Shown: piece by piece, positions 7,889 to 16,958 of the stretch
Numbering within the stretch: position 1 is the first letter of the stretch
Layout of the letters: each line of letters begins with the position of its first letter
Origin: Janthinobacterium sp. PAMC25594
GTDB taxonomy: Bacteria; Pseudomonadota; Gammaproteobacteria; Burkholderiales; Burkholderiaceae_D
Length of the DNA: 64,000 nucleotides
Assembly: GCF_019443505.1 (NCBI RefSeq)
Contig: NZ_CP080377.1
Span: 4,526,001 to 4,590,000 of the forward strand
Direction of reading: 5' to 3'
Program-made: the position numbers and the translations under genes
Notes under the pieces: model-generated
What the model saw: only the letters and a program-made list of their open reading frames with translations
The model's database searches: none
What the model was told of the DNA's origin: nothing

Positions 7889-8293
7889 TTAACCTAACTT
7901 CGCCTTGATCAGTTGGTAATAGGTGCTGGCACCCGCTGCGCTCAACTTCGCTTCGGCTACGAACTGTTCAACGATCTGCTTGCGGGTCATATCTTTTTGC
8001 TTCGACATGCGCGCGTAGATGACGGATGCGATTTCCATCTTCGTCGGCGCCTTCGGCTTCTTCTCGGCCTTGGGCGTAGTTGACACGCCGGTATCGGGTT
8101 TTCCTTCGCTTCCCGTCGTATCCGCCGTCGGGGTCGCTGAAATCGGCGTAGCGGCGTTTTTAATCGGTCCAGTCACGCTGGGCGACGAACTAGCCGTTGT
8201 TGTTTGCACCGTAATGGCAGCGTTCGATGGCATTGCCGGTTGCTGGCTGTTCGTTGTCTTCGGCAGCTCGGTTGAAGTAATCTTTGCATTCAT
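7889..8293 (-). CDS. Small protein with disordered linker and C-terminal helical domain
   Basis: A 134-residue protein is read from the ATG at 8,293; a GTG 15 bases upstream is possible but less likely. Residues 1-80 are a low-complexity Ser/Thr/Ala/Pro linker followed by a Lys/Pro patch (AEKKPKAPTK). Residues 80-134 form a compact helical domain (KMEIASVIYARM, then TRKQIVEQF and GASTYYQLIKAKL) resembling small modules of plasmid and phage proteins that may bind DNA. A partial copy lies at 1-130. The function is unknown; a regulatory or mobility-related role is a guess from context. Confidence 0.7.
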   Translation of the reverse strand: MNAKITSTELPKTTNSQQPAMPSNAAITVQTTTASSSPSVTGPIKNAATPISATPTADTTGSEGKPDTGVSTTPKAEKKPKAPTKMEIASVIYARMSKQKDMTRKQIVEQFVAEAKLSAAGASTYYQLIKAKLG

Positions 8294-8526
8294 GATGTAG
8301 GTTCTCACTTGTTTAAGGAGCCTTTACCATCAACAATTTTCACCGGCTAGGCAACGACCAGCTTGCAGGCCAAAACCTGTTCACCTCGTCACGATCCATT
8401 GATGCCAACATCCGCTGTGACAGCAATTTTCGGTGGGCAGCCACCTCATTTCCCATCACACCCGCTGGGTTATCCGCTTAAGACCCGCATGAATACAGGG
8501 CTGCGAGAGCTACGTCAGAAGCTTTG
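8164..8526. repeat. Direct repeat, right copy (partner 1-363)
   Basis: This is the same orientation and content as the left copy: the 5' part of the small gene plus about 230 bases of upstream sequence. The noncoding part (8,294-8,526) is better conserved between copies than the coding linker. The copies start 8,163 bases apart and enclose the peptide-export locus. Confidence 0.85.
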
Positions 8527-8736
8527 CTGGCTTATAACGGATGCAACCGCCCTCATAGCCTCATACCCATTGATGTAAAATATGCAACTTCCAAAAATCC
8601 ATGTTTTGATTGTGCCTGTCCTACCACAACTGGCTGTTGCCCGGACAACACATCATTCCTGTCACTAACAAAAATCAATACCTGTTGTCCCGAACATTGG
8701 CCGGTACAGAGTTTGGTAGTAAACGATGCAGTCTAT

Positions 8737-8882
8737 GTACAACAGATTAATACTATCACTAACAAAAAATTATATATGTTATACGCATGCATGGTAACTG
8801 GGCTACTTGAAACTCTACCACGTAAATTTACGTACAACAGATTAATTCAATCACTAACAAAAAATAATATATGTTATACGCT
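8737..8882. repeat. Pair of about 50-bp direct repeats, possible iterons
   Basis: Positions 8,737-8,786 and 8,833-8,882 are nearly identical, each running from GTACAACAGATTAAT through CACTAACAAAAAAT to ATATGTTATACGC. The spacing is 96 bases start to start. A third partial match to CACTAACAAAAAT lies at about 8,662. They are AT-rich and sit downstream of the replication protein gene, which fits replication iterons or recombinase arm sites. No function is proven. Confidence 0.7.
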
Positions 8883-8953
8883 TGACCCAGCATAGGATAA
8901 ATTTTATTGGTTAATAGAAGTATGTTTCGGGAATAATATTGGTTAATACCAAT

Positions 8954-9004
8954 AACACCCTTTCACCCTGATGTGTGGCACACAAATCAGGGTGAAAGGG
9001 TGTT
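8954..9004. repeat. Perfect 19-bp inverted repeat
   Basis: AACACCCTTTCACCCTGAT (8,954-8,972) pairs exactly with 8,986-9,004. The 13-base loop GTGTGGCACACAA can itself partly pair. There is no T run, so it is not an ordinary terminator. It lies 55 bases from the stop codon of the primase-helicase gene and shares its last three bases with a second hairpin. Confidence 0.85.
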
Positions 9005-9032
9005 CGTTGCCTCCTGTAAGGAGGCAACGAAC
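9002..9032. repeat. Perfect 13-bp hairpin adjoining the 19-bp inverted repeat
   Basis: GTTCGTTGCCTCC (9,002-9,014) pairs exactly with GGAGGCAACGAAC (9,020-9,032) around the loop TGTAA. It overlaps the preceding stem by GTT, so the two full stems compete for those bases. It may be a terminator without a T run, a processing site, or a single-strand origin structure for the element. Confidence 0.8.
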
Positions 9033-9058
9033 AATGCTTCGTAGTTTATTATCAGTAT

Positions 9059-11887
9059 CTATTCGAGCTTACGTAACTGCTTCTTAGCATATTTCATTAC
9101 TGCCTCAAGTGTAGACTGATTAATTTTATGATACCGTACACGTTTTCCATTTACATCGTGATTTTTTGGTTTATTTCGCGAAATTCCAAGGAGATTTAAC
9201 AGTACACCAAGTTGTGTCATGGGCTTTTCATTCAAATCAGCTCGCACATCGATCCCGAGTATGGTCTCGATATCTCCCCGCTTCGCGTTACAAATTTTCT
9301 TGAATTCGATTAAATCGTCATTACAAATAAGTTTGTCTTTAATGAAGTTTCCTTCAACGTCGCACAGTTTGGCAGCAATAAATAATTCCTTCAACAGTAT
9401 TTTCTTTGTAAAATTAAGATTTCTGTCTGCAGAGAATTTTTGCTGCTGAGATTTGTCATGATTTATTGATTGGTCATCATTGCTCAAGTATGCGGCCATC
9501 ATTCTTACTTTTGATTGATATCTTGTTTCATCGTCCAATTCAACTAGCGCTGGCGAGATATCTTCACCGTAAAATTTTTCAATCCAGTAACGAGCAATCT
9601 TCGCTTCCATGAGTGCCGTTCTACTGCTCAAATTTTTTAAACGTTTTTCCTCTTTATCAGTAATTTTTTCGGCATTGCATATCATTTCACATCGTAGTCG
9701 TGCAATTTCTTCTTTTGATTTTTTGAAAGCATCGAGTCCTATTTGAGTCTCTCTTGTATCGGTTTTCACCTCCGTGACATTCCATCCGTTATAAATCTTT
9801 AGATCGATAAAATGCTTTCTGATACTATTTTTAGATGCACGGCTTAAAGCGAGTACCTCTGCATGTAGTGACAACAAAGAGTCATCCATATCATATATCT
9901 TATTATTGTTTTCGTCGTAACCAATTAAAAAATCTGTAAATGATCCATTTTCGACAATATTTCTTTTTATTACCTCCGATTCAATTTCAAACGAAAACTG
10001 TTCATGCGAAATCCAGATTTTTACGAATCCGGGATGTCTTACACGGCAGAGTTGCTGATCGATATCGAAATGTGTATTGATACGCGGCATGAAAAATCCA
10101 AAGACTCCATCGATTAAAACTTCATCATTAGGAAATGTAATATCAATTCCTGTGCCGAGAGATGGTGAGGAAATCACCACATCAAATTTTGTAATTTCAG
10201 TTTTAATGTTGGCAACAAAGTGTCTTATTTCTTCGCTCTGAGAATTATCTTTTGTTATCAACTGAATTTTAACTTCACGCGTCGCTGCGTCTTCAATAGC
10301 TTTTGCAATCTGATCTGCCTTCTTTTTTGAGTTGCATGTCACGTAGTATTTTCCACCCGTGTTAACTGAAGAAATCAATACGGATAGTAATTGGTTTTCA
10401 CTATTGTAAATCTCAATATCTCGACCACTTTGTTTATGACGGTTAACATAAAATCTTTTTGGCATTTCACCGTTTCGTGCAGCAGCAATCACTGACAATG
10501 TTAAGTAGCTCAAATCAGCGTCACATGCTATCACTGTAGTGGCGTTTTTTAAGTATCTTTCGGTTTTAAGAAAACACTCACGACGTTGTCTCTTAAGCGT
10601 ATCGGCAGTCAAGTGTGAAAATACTTGTTCGGATTCATCAATAATGATAACGTCAAATTTATGTAAATTGAGATTAAGCTTTCTCGGAATGCTGTCTAAA
10701 CAGATTGCATAATATTTTGAAACAGTAATTCGCTCACCATATTCATCTTCCTTATCAAGGTAGCATGTCAGTCCCAGATCAGCAGCGAGTGCTGCGATTA
10801 ATGATTGACGATGGCCTATCAATAATACTGATTTTTTTTGCAATTTACATCGCTGTACGATTTTTGATAACTGAAACGACTTGCCTGATCCCTTGGGGCT
10901 ACGCACTAAAATAATTCCGTCTGTTAATTCAATATTGGTCAAACGTTTTTCATTTCCTGATCTTATTGAGCGGTCATCGTTTGATAAAAATTCGTCAGGT
11001 GCATCGTCCCCGTACATATTGGAAGGATCTTCGTGATACTCGATCGAATTCAGTTCTGCATCTAACTGATAGAAGTCAAAGTTTTGTAAGTGACGCCGTG
11101 AGATTTCTTTTTCCCAAAATGTTTCGTTGCAGACTGTACAATGTACACCTTTGATATTATTTCTAGATTCAGTGACGAATGCACTCGGATGTTTGTCGAT
11201 ATGAAATGGGCAATGTACTCGCGTAGTCCGCAGCAACGTTCTTACCTGCTCCAAACTACCCTCAGCAGTTTTTACCATGTGATCAACGTCGAGCTGACGA
11301 CTAGACCGAGTCGCGCTCGTTCCAGTGTTTGTCTCATCCCCTGATTCCGCACTTACTTTTTTAATTTTTCCGATTTCGATTAAATCGTCCAAAATTTCGT
11401 TAGGCAAAATGTTGCCTAGCATAAATTGCTCACCGTCTTTGTTGCCGAAAAATATTCGACACACATCCTTGCAAGCTCGGTCGCCACCAAATTTCCTTAT
11501 TAAACCGATGAATGCAGCTCGCATTTCTTCAACATCAGTGATTAAACGATTCAATTGAAAAACTATGCGAAATCGGTTATGTGTCTCAGTATGACTCCAA
11601 GTTGTATAAACTAATGCAGCATATTTCGTCACCCATTCATGTGCTAATGCATCAGAAAGTGTCATGCCACTATCAATATCGACGGCAAGATGTTCTGCAC
11701 AAATGAAATTTTCCGATTTTCTGCTACCTTCATGCGGCGCACAAAAGGAGTGCCCCACTTTGACATGCTGAGCAAACTCTTCGATGCTAATGTCTACATT
11801 ATTAAACTCGTTGGTCAATGACCAAAAAGCAGTTTTGTCACCACTTTCTGGCTTGTAGTCGATTTTTTCATTGATAGAAATTTTCAT
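9059..11887 (-). CDS. Primase-helicase replication protein of a mobile element
   Basis: This 942-residue multidomain protein likely starts replication of an integrated element or plasmid. Residues 1-170 resemble an archaeo-eukaryotic-type primase, with the acidic pair D70-I-D72 (LAVDIDSG) and a downstream basic/aromatic core. A CHC2-like zinc finger follows at C226, H229, C250 and C253 (HCPFHIDKHPS, then HCTVC). A helicase/origin-binding-like ATPase follows with Walker A PKGSGKS (331-337), Walker B VIIIDESE (413-420) and later a GTGID-containing motif. The architecture recalls plasmid CyRepA1-type proteins and satellite-phage primase-helicases. Unknown genes lie upstream in the same direction and large hairpins downstream. 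The exact subfamily is uncertain. Confidence 0.82.
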   Translation of the reverse strand: MKISINEKIDYKPESGDKTAFWSLTNEFNNVDISIEEFAQHVKVGHSFCAPHEGSRKSENFICAEHLAVDIDSGMTLSDALAHEWVTKYAALVYTTWSHTETHNRFRIVFQLNRLITDVEEMRAAFIGLIRKFGGDRACKDVCRIFFGNKDGEQFMLGNILPNEILDDLIEIGKIKKVSAESGDETNTGTSATRSSRQLDVDHMVKTAEGSLEQVRTLLRTTRVHCPFHIDKHPSAFVTESRNNIKGVHCTVCNETFWEKEISRRHLQNFDFYQLDAELNSIEYHEDPSNMYGDDAPDEFLSNDDRSIRSGNEKRLTNIELTDGIILVRSPKGSGKSFQLSKIVQRCKLQKKSVLLIGHRQSLIAALAADLGLTCYLDKEDEYGERITVSKYYAICLDSIPRKLNLNLHKFDVIIIDESEQVFSHLTADTLKRQRRECFLKTERYLKNATTVIACDADLSYLTLSVIAAARNGEMPKRFYVNRHKQSGRDIEIYNSENQLLSVLISSVNTGGKYYVTCNSKKKADQIAKAIEDAATREVKIQLITKDNSQSEEIRHFVANIKTEITKFDVVISSPSLGTGIDITFPNDEVLIDGVFGFFMPRINTHFDIDQQLCRVRHPGFVKIWISHEQFSFEIESEVIKRNIVENGSFTDFLIGYDENNNKIYDMDDSLLSLHAEVLALSRASKNSIRKHFIDLKIYNGWNVTEVKTDTRETQIGLDAFKKSKEEIARLRCEMICNAEKITDKEEKRLKNLSSRTALMEAKIARYWIEKFYGEDISPALVELDDETRYQSKVRMMAAYLSNDDQSINHDKSQQQKFSADRNLNFTKKILLKELFIAAKLCDVEGNFIKDKLICNDDLIEFKKICNAKRGDIETILGIDVRADLNEKPMTQLGVLLNLLGISRNKPKNHDVNGKRVRYHKINQSTLEAVMKYAKKQLRKLE

Positions 11888-11935
11888 GTATTACCTATGA
11901 ATATCTGGATAATTAATTGTAGTGATTTTTGAAAA

Positions 11936-12544
11936 TCATTCTTCGTTAAGTATCCACGATTTAACGCTTTGAAAATGTTTTGAAAAAAATACTTCAGGAT
12001 CAATAACTTCAATTATTTTTAACATGTATTTTAGTAGCAAGCCATCATTTGAATAATTGGCATCAATATACCCCGGAAGTCTTTTTTTCTCGGTCTTAGT
12101 GAGTAAAAATTCTTGGATGTGACATATTTTTTCGTTTATTACTTTGGCCCCATCTTCTTCGAGTACTTCAAACATTAGTATTAAGATGTCAGTATCGAAA
12201 CCAGCCAAGTTTACGTCATCGAAACGTTTGTTGTTTTTATTCAACTTCAAGATACTTGCATGGCGTACACTTGCCATACAAATACCACCACCATACTTAA
12301 TATAGTGTAGCGGCAGGCTATATTTTTCAGTAACCATGGGATACATAAGCAACGTTGAGTGTGATGCAGCATTGCTGATGCCATGGTGACTTAACTCGAA
12401 AATGTCAATTTTCACAACAAATTCAGCAGATAGGGAATCTGCGAATATGGTATTAATTACAGAAGACAGAAAATTCTCTATGGAATTTTTCAAGTACTCT
12501 TTGCAGATATTCAATTTATTGGAATGAGTAATATTTTTTTTCAT
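11936..12544 (-). CDS. Unknown protein of the replication cluster
   Basis: A 202-residue protein has no recognised domain. The N-terminus is Lys/Asn-rich and the middle contains HHGISNAASHSTLL and YIKYGGGICMAS, suggesting a small globular cytosolic protein. It lies 48 bases upstream of the primase-helicase gene on the same strand and shares its AT-rich composition, so it is probably co-transcribed and possibly an accessory to replication. No clear ribosome binding site precedes the ATG. A hairpin at 12,562-12,589 lies in the leader. Confidence 0.65.
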   Translation of the reverse strand: MKKNITHSNKLNICKEYLKNSIENFLSSVINTIFADSLSAEFVVKIDIFELSHHGISNAASHSTLLMYPMVTEKYSLPLHYIKYGGGICMASVRHASILKLNKNNKRFDDVNLAGFDTDILILMFEVLEEDGAKVINEKICHIQEFLLTKTEKKRLPGYIDANYSNDGLLLKYMLKIIEVIDPEVFFSKHFQSVKSWILNEE

Positions 12545-12561
12545 GATTTATATTTTTTGGG

Positions 12562-12589
12562 ACGGCATTGCTTCTACAAGCGATGCCGT
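12562..12589. repeat. Hairpin between two minus-strand unknown genes
   Basis: ACGGCATTGC and GCGATGCCGT pair, including G-T pairs, around TTCTACAA. On the plus side TTTTAATTT follows. On the minus strand it lies in the leader of the 11,936-12,544 gene. It may limit read-through from the genes upstream. Confidence 0.45.
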
Positions 12590-12711
12590 TTTAATTTATT
12601 GCATCGATAATGGCTGTACACCTATAAAGTAAGTCCATCGTTTTCGTGACTTTGCACGAATCAGAGTACAAATATTCTGGCTCATTTTTACCAATATCGA
12701 TGCAATTCCTC

Positions 12712-13407
12712 TTAGGCTTGTTGTTGTACGAGCAATTCGTTCAGTTCATCGAGAACTTTGCACATAACTTCGATTTTGTTGTCGATACTGACATTAATGC
12801 TACCGCCGAGCTTTTTGTTGATCTTCGGTCCACCCATGCCGTTCGCGGCCAACACCCCGGCGATGAGAATGTGCATCGGTGCCAGGCCCTGGCTATAGAG
12901 CGTTTTCGACACGTCATTCCACATGTCTTCCAGCTCTTGCCACGATTTGTCATCGATGCTGGCTGGGCGCTTCGCACGGGTCATGAGAGCTGACAAGTTG
13001 ATGCCATCTTCTGCCTTGCGAACCTTCTTAAGCGTCGGGTGCTGGTCGAGGTCATCAGGCGTGAAAAACACAGTTCCAGCGCCGCAAAAGGCACTGAGCG
13101 TTTTTTGCGTCACCTCATTCGGGCTGTCAAAGCGGACCTCGAATGTGCCTTTGTAGCGCTGACCGCACTTCGCATTGACTACTGCACTTACCTGCGATTC
13201 GATTTCGCAGCGTGCCGAAGTGAATTTGCTGGCGAGCTGGTAACGCAGTGTCTGCTTACTGATAGGGCCAGACATTTCTGGTGCGCGTGCAGTTGGTGGC
13301 GTTGCGCTGCTGTGCACCGCTGTGGTGCTATTAGTGTCTGGCAAGGTAATGTTCATGGCGTGCTGTGTCAGGTTAGTTGCTTCAGCTTGGATCTGTTCGG
13401 CGTTCAT
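12712..13407 (-). CDS. Unknown protein, mobile-element cluster
   Basis: A 231-residue protein has a Thr/Ala/Pro-rich N-terminal 45 residues and a globular remainder. The latter includes a helical stretch SWQELEDMWNDVSKTLYSQ and a C-terminal leucine-rich helix (VMCKVLDELNELLVQQQ). No family was recognised. GC content is higher than in its neighbours, suggesting a separate origin within the mosaic. It lies in the minus-strand series that ends with the primase-helicase. Confidence 0.65.
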   Translation of the reverse strand: MNAEQIQAEATNLTQHAMNITLPDTNSTTAVHSSATPPTARAPEMSGPISKQTLRYQLASKFTSARCEIESQVSAVVNAKCGQRYKGTFEVRFDSPNEVTQKTLSAFCGAGTVFFTPDDLDQHPTLKKVRKAEDGINLSALMTRAKRPASIDDKSWQELEDMWNDVSKTLYSQGLAPMHILIAGVLAANGMGGPKINKKLGGSINVSIDNKIEVMCKVLDELNELLVQQQA

Positions 13408-13508
13408 TTTTGTATCTTTCTTTGGTGTTTTTGCGATGCTAAGAACCTCACCCCTTAGCAGGGCGTGGAGTAGTTTTACAGATTAATAAGGTTACGTTGA
13501 GCGACGAT

Positions 13509-14213
13509 TTATTCGTCCTCGATCAATTGTTTAATGCGAGGTGCAATTTTTGTAACTTGCAGCAGCAGATATTCCAGCGTTTGATACATTTGGTCAGTTG
13601 ACAGAATCTCGTTAACATTGGAAATTTTATGTTCTGATTTAATCCACTGTTTATACTGATCGCAGATGGTCAAGGTAATTTCATAGATCATATCTGCGAT
13701 ATTTTTCAAGCAGGTAGCGAACGGTTCATCCACATATGCGATTCCACCTTTTGTTTCTACAGAGTCGCCATATTGATCGATCACAATCAGACCATTTTTA
13801 TAAGGCTGGAACGGGTCATTGTCATCGTTAATATCATCACTGATCCAGTCGGGAATGAAAATTACGCGCAAGTCCTTAATGAAAGTAATCATGCTGATAT
13901 TCGGATTAGTTACTTTCTTAAAATCGATGCGCATAACTCCAGAAAATTTAATAAATTTTTGGCCCAGTCCATTTTCAAGCGCATTTTTTACTGCATAACG
14001 AAATTTTGTAGCGATGCTGACGAGATCGTCTTGCGTGCGCTTATCACCAGTAATGTACTTGTATGCGGGGATAGGTAACACTTTCAACGTGTCTTGATTG
14101 TCAAGGATGAGGTAGTGTGGAACATTCGTCGGCATTATTTTGCGTTTTGATTTTGATTTCAATGGTAATTGTTCAATGAGTGACGGTTGATTAAATGGAT
14201 ATTCTTTTTGCAT
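13509..14213 (-). CDS. Unknown protein, mobile-element cluster
   Basis: A 234-residue protein has a Lys/Ser-rich N-terminus (KSKSKRKIMP) and a mixed alpha/beta body (YLILDNQDTLKVLPIPAYKY, then LRVIFIPDWISDD and GLIVIDQYGD). No known domain was recognised. It is the first gene of the minus-strand series and faces the plus-strand gene at 14,368 across a short divergent region with possible promoters. Confidence 0.65.
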   Translation of the reverse strand: MQKEYPFNQPSLIEQLPLKSKSKRKIMPTNVPHYLILDNQDTLKVLPIPAYKYITGDKRTQDDLVSIATKFRYAVKNALENGLGQKFIKFSGVMRIDFKKVTNPNISMITFIKDLRVIFIPDWISDDINDDNDPFQPYKNGLIVIDQYGDSVETKGGIAYVDEPFATCLKNIADMIYEITLTICDQYKQWIKSEHKISNVNEILSTDQMYQTLEYLLLQVTKIAPRIKQLIEDE

Positions 14214-14367
14214 ACATCTTTCTATGGTTAAATTATCAAGTTGCAGGGCACCTGTTTGCAGAGCATCCTGGGCACCTCCTTGTGTTCGCAGCAGTACTTG
14301 CCACGACCTCTACGATAAGGTGGTTTCTGTGGTATAACCACTAGCATTGAAATTGGAGATAATTAAA

Positions 14368-15141
14368 GTGTTAGGAAAATTGTTCAATAATGTTGATCGA
14401 GAACTCAACGAGGGAGAGTCGCCTTACCTTTTTGGCTACCCGGACGATGATTGCCCCGAGCCTAGCCCTTACTATTGGTGGTTCCAGTACCTGAAGCGGA
14501 ATGACGACTACCTTGCGTGTTGTGAGCGCGGTGGTGAAGGTGAGCACGCTGACCTATATCTTGATTGGGGAGATGTACGCACCGATGATTTCGATAAGTG
14601 GTTCTATATGCATGGAGACATGCTGTTTCGCGAGCCGCATGTTCCAGATAAATTGACCGAGATCCAGAGCGCATCCGAGTTGGATGGAATTGACTGGAGT
14701 GCTGTTATGGTCGTCGTCAATCCGATTCGCATAGGTAGCAAAGTGCTATCGAAGCGAGATATCAAGCGTCAGTTTTCGATGATGGTCGACGCGAAATTTG
14801 CAACAAAGAAGGCGGGGAGACCGGCTTATGAAAGTGGCGCAAAATATCGAATTGTGGGTTATCCGAAACTGAAGGCACTGAAGGAAATGCTTCACGTCTA
14901 TGACCTCCATAAGGCCGAGCCGAAGTTGACACTTTGGAGAATTGGTGAGCGTTTACTTAAGGAAGGAAAACTGACAATTGCAAAAAATGCCGTCACCGAT
15001 CCTTCTTTGCCGCAGTCGTTTGGGGAAAATGCGCGTAATGTAATGACTGCTACTATTAGCCGGCATTTGAAAAAAGCTGAAGCATATATTAAGAGCTCCA
15101 CTGGTCAATTTTTTCCAGTAAAACCAGCCGATGACGTGTGA
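14368..15141 (+). CDS. Unknown protein upstream of the integrase
   Basis: A protein of about 257 residues probably starts at the GTG at 14,368, because GGAG stands nine bases before it; a TTG at 14,347 lacks this. The N-terminal half is acidic with many Trp/Tyr (SPYYWWFQYLKR, then DLYLDWGDVRTDDFDKW). The C-terminal half is basic and helical (KRDIKRQFSMMVD, then RHLKKAEAYIKS), which may bind nucleic acid. Proteins of this look accompany integrases on islands. No function is assigned. Confidence 0.6.
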   Translation: MLGKLFNNVDRELNEGESPYLFGYPDDDCPEPSPYYWWFQYLKRNDDYLACCERGGEGEHADLYLDWGDVRTDDFDKWFYMHGDMLFREPHVPDKLTEIQSASELDGIDWSAVMVVVNPIRIGSKVLSKRDIKRQFSMMVDAKFATKKAGRPAYESGAKYRIVGYPKLKALKEMLHVYDLHKAEPKLTLWRIGERLLKEGKLTIAKNAVTDPSLPQSFGENARNVMTATISRHLKKAEAYIKSSTGQFFPVKPADDV

Positions 15142-15589
15142 AGCAGAAGATATTGGAACGGGGGTAAAGGGATTGAACAGGGCAATATACGTATCCGTTG
15201 ACCGCCGATACTGCCTATATTTTATGACGGAAAGTTGTTTTAATTGCATAAAAATGATTTTGAAGCGGTCTCTGGGGTTACAAAAAATATGTCAAAAATC
15301 CGTGATGTAATTTTGTAATTAGCTACAGGCGATTCTGGTAAGTTTTGGGGGGTATTCTTTTATAGCCTCGCCATCGTATTACAAGGTCTGTAGGTGTTCA
15401 TGCATAAGGTCGTGGTTTGTAACGCCATACAAGGCTTTTCGGTGTGTTGCGTTTATTGAAATATTATCTGTGCTATGTCTCCTATGCAGAAAAATTTCTT
15501 TTAATCTATAAGGGTGAAATACCTCCGTTGAGCTGTTTGCATAAATAGCTGATGATGTAGTTGTCTATATTAATTCAGCGGAGAGTATT
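15142..15589. other. Intergenic region before the integrase
   Basis: About 450 bases hold no convincing gene. The sequence is AT-rich with short repeats of TGTAATTTTGTAATTAGC type. It is the natural place for integrase arm or core sites, but no repeat shared with the tRNA-Gly region was found. Confidence 0.4.
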
Positions 15590-16729
15590 TTGGGATTGCA
15601 CAAAAGAGAAAACAGTAGTAATTGGTATTACGCATTTCAAGCGAAGAATAAGAAATACGTAGGTAGTACAGGCACAGCGAATAAAACCAAAGCGTTGCAG
15701 GTAGAGCGTGAGATGCGTAATAAAATCCATAGTGAGGTTTATCTTGGTGAAGCTGAAGAAATCTCGCTGCGCGATGCCGTGAGCAAGTACCTGGAGCCAC
15801 GCAAGCAGTATTCTTACTATCGAGGCATGGAATCGATCTCGCGCAAGATGTTCGGCAGCAAACGCGATCCGAAAACGAAAAAAGAAAATCCTTGCTACGG
15901 GCTTCCAGCAACCCTGTTTTTGCATGAGATCCAGACCAAGCACATCGAACGCTTGGTTGCCAAGCGGAAGGCCGAAGGTGATAAGCCTGCGACGATCAAG
16001 CATGAGATCGGGTTGATCAGCTCGACGCTGCACGAGATGCAACGGCTTGGATACAAAACCAATCGTGACGTCGTGTTTCCGCAGTTGAAAACCTCGTATC
16101 GCCTGCGCTATCTGGATTCCAACGATGAAGCTGCATTGCTGCGTGAACTCGATCCGAACACGGTGAGAAGCGGCGTTAAAACGCTGGAAGCGCGCACGCC
16201 AGAGATGCAGCGCAACATTCAAGATAACTACGACCTTGTGATCATGCAACTTGATACTGGCTGCCGATATTCCGAAGCTGCGAACCTGCCGTGGACGGCT
16301 GTTAATTTAGAAGCCGGAACGTTGAATATCTACCGTAGCAAGGTCAACAATGAAGATGTGCTGTACATGACGGATCGGCTGCGCGAGGTGGTACAGCGTC
16401 GTCATGCAGATCGCCGGCCAGATGCACGCTACCTCTTTGAAAACAAGTTAGGTACAGCACGCGGCTATGCGGCGCAGGCGATCAAGAAGGCAATGGACCG
16501 CGCAGGTATGAACGATCCTGATGTGGTGAGGGAGAAGGGCGGGAAGGTGACGATGCATACACTGCGGCACTCCTACGCCAGCAAGCTGGTCAAGAATGGC
16601 GTCAGCCTCTTTGAAGTATCTGTTCTGCTTGGCCACAGCGATCCAAAGATGACACAACGCTATGCTCACTTGGCGCCGAACGACGCCAGCAGGAAGGCCG
16701 TGGGCATCATCAATGCGCTGCAAGGCTAG
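15590..16729 (+). CDS. Tyrosine recombinase/phage-type integrase
   Basis: This 379-residue integrase performs site-specific insertion and excision of the mobile element. The start is TTG at 15,590, preceded by GGAGAG. It has an N-terminal arm-binding region (residues 1-60), a SAM-like core-binding domain (60-165) and a catalytic domain with Arg (TGCRYSEA), a Lys in the beta-hairpin (YRSKVNNED), HTLRHSYAS, LLGHSDPKMTQRYAHL and the nucleophilic Tyr in the last motif. All catalytic residues are present, so it may be active. A terminator follows. Its att site is unknown; no duplicated tRNA end was found in the window. Confidence 0.93.
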   Translation: MGLHKRENSSNWYYAFQAKNKKYVGSTGTANKTKALQVEREMRNKIHSEVYLGEAEEISLRDAVSKYLEPRKQYSYYRGMESISRKMFGSKRDPKTKKENPCYGLPATLFLHEIQTKHIERLVAKRKAEGDKPATIKHEIGLISSTLHEMQRLGYKTNRDVVFPQLKTSYRLRYLDSNDEAALLRELDPNTVRSGVKTLEARTPEMQRNIQDNYDLVIMQLDTGCRYSEAANLPWTAVNLEAGTLNIYRSKVNNEDVLYMTDRLREVVQRRHADRRPDARYLFENKLGTARGYAAQAIKKAMDRAGMNDPDVVREKGGKVTMHTLRHSYASKLVKNGVSLFEVSVLLGHSDPKMTQRYAHLAPNDASRKAVGIINALQG

Positions 16730-16738
16730 ATGAGTTTG

Positions 16739-16780
16739 CGCGGCAGGAAGCCTCAATTTCTGCCGCGTTGCCTTTTCGCA
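16739..16780 (+). terminator. Terminator of the integrase gene
   Basis: CGCGGCAG (16,739-16,746) pairs with CTGCCGCG (16,760-16,767). TTGCCTTTT follows on the plus strand. It lies ten bases after the integrase stop codon. Confidence 0.7.
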
Positions 16781-16958
16781 TATACACCGCATATTTGCAG
16801 GTGTGAACCCCGCAAACACGATCATCTATTTTTCACAATCTATCAGCGAATCAGCAGGCAGTGACTGCACGGGGGTAAAACGTTTTTTGCCCCGTGACGA
16901 TACTTTGCCCGTCAGTTTTTCCTGATAAATACCTCACCAACTTACGCAGGAGCGGCCT

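Noticed and set aside
8737..8882. CRISPR array
   Set aside because: Only two full repeats, long units and no cas genes were found. The spacing does not fit spacers.
8524..8895. Open frame through the AT-rich repeats (123 codons)
   Set aside because: It has no ribosome binding site, crosses the tandem repeats and has cysteine-rich, repeat-derived composition, so it is probably not a gene.
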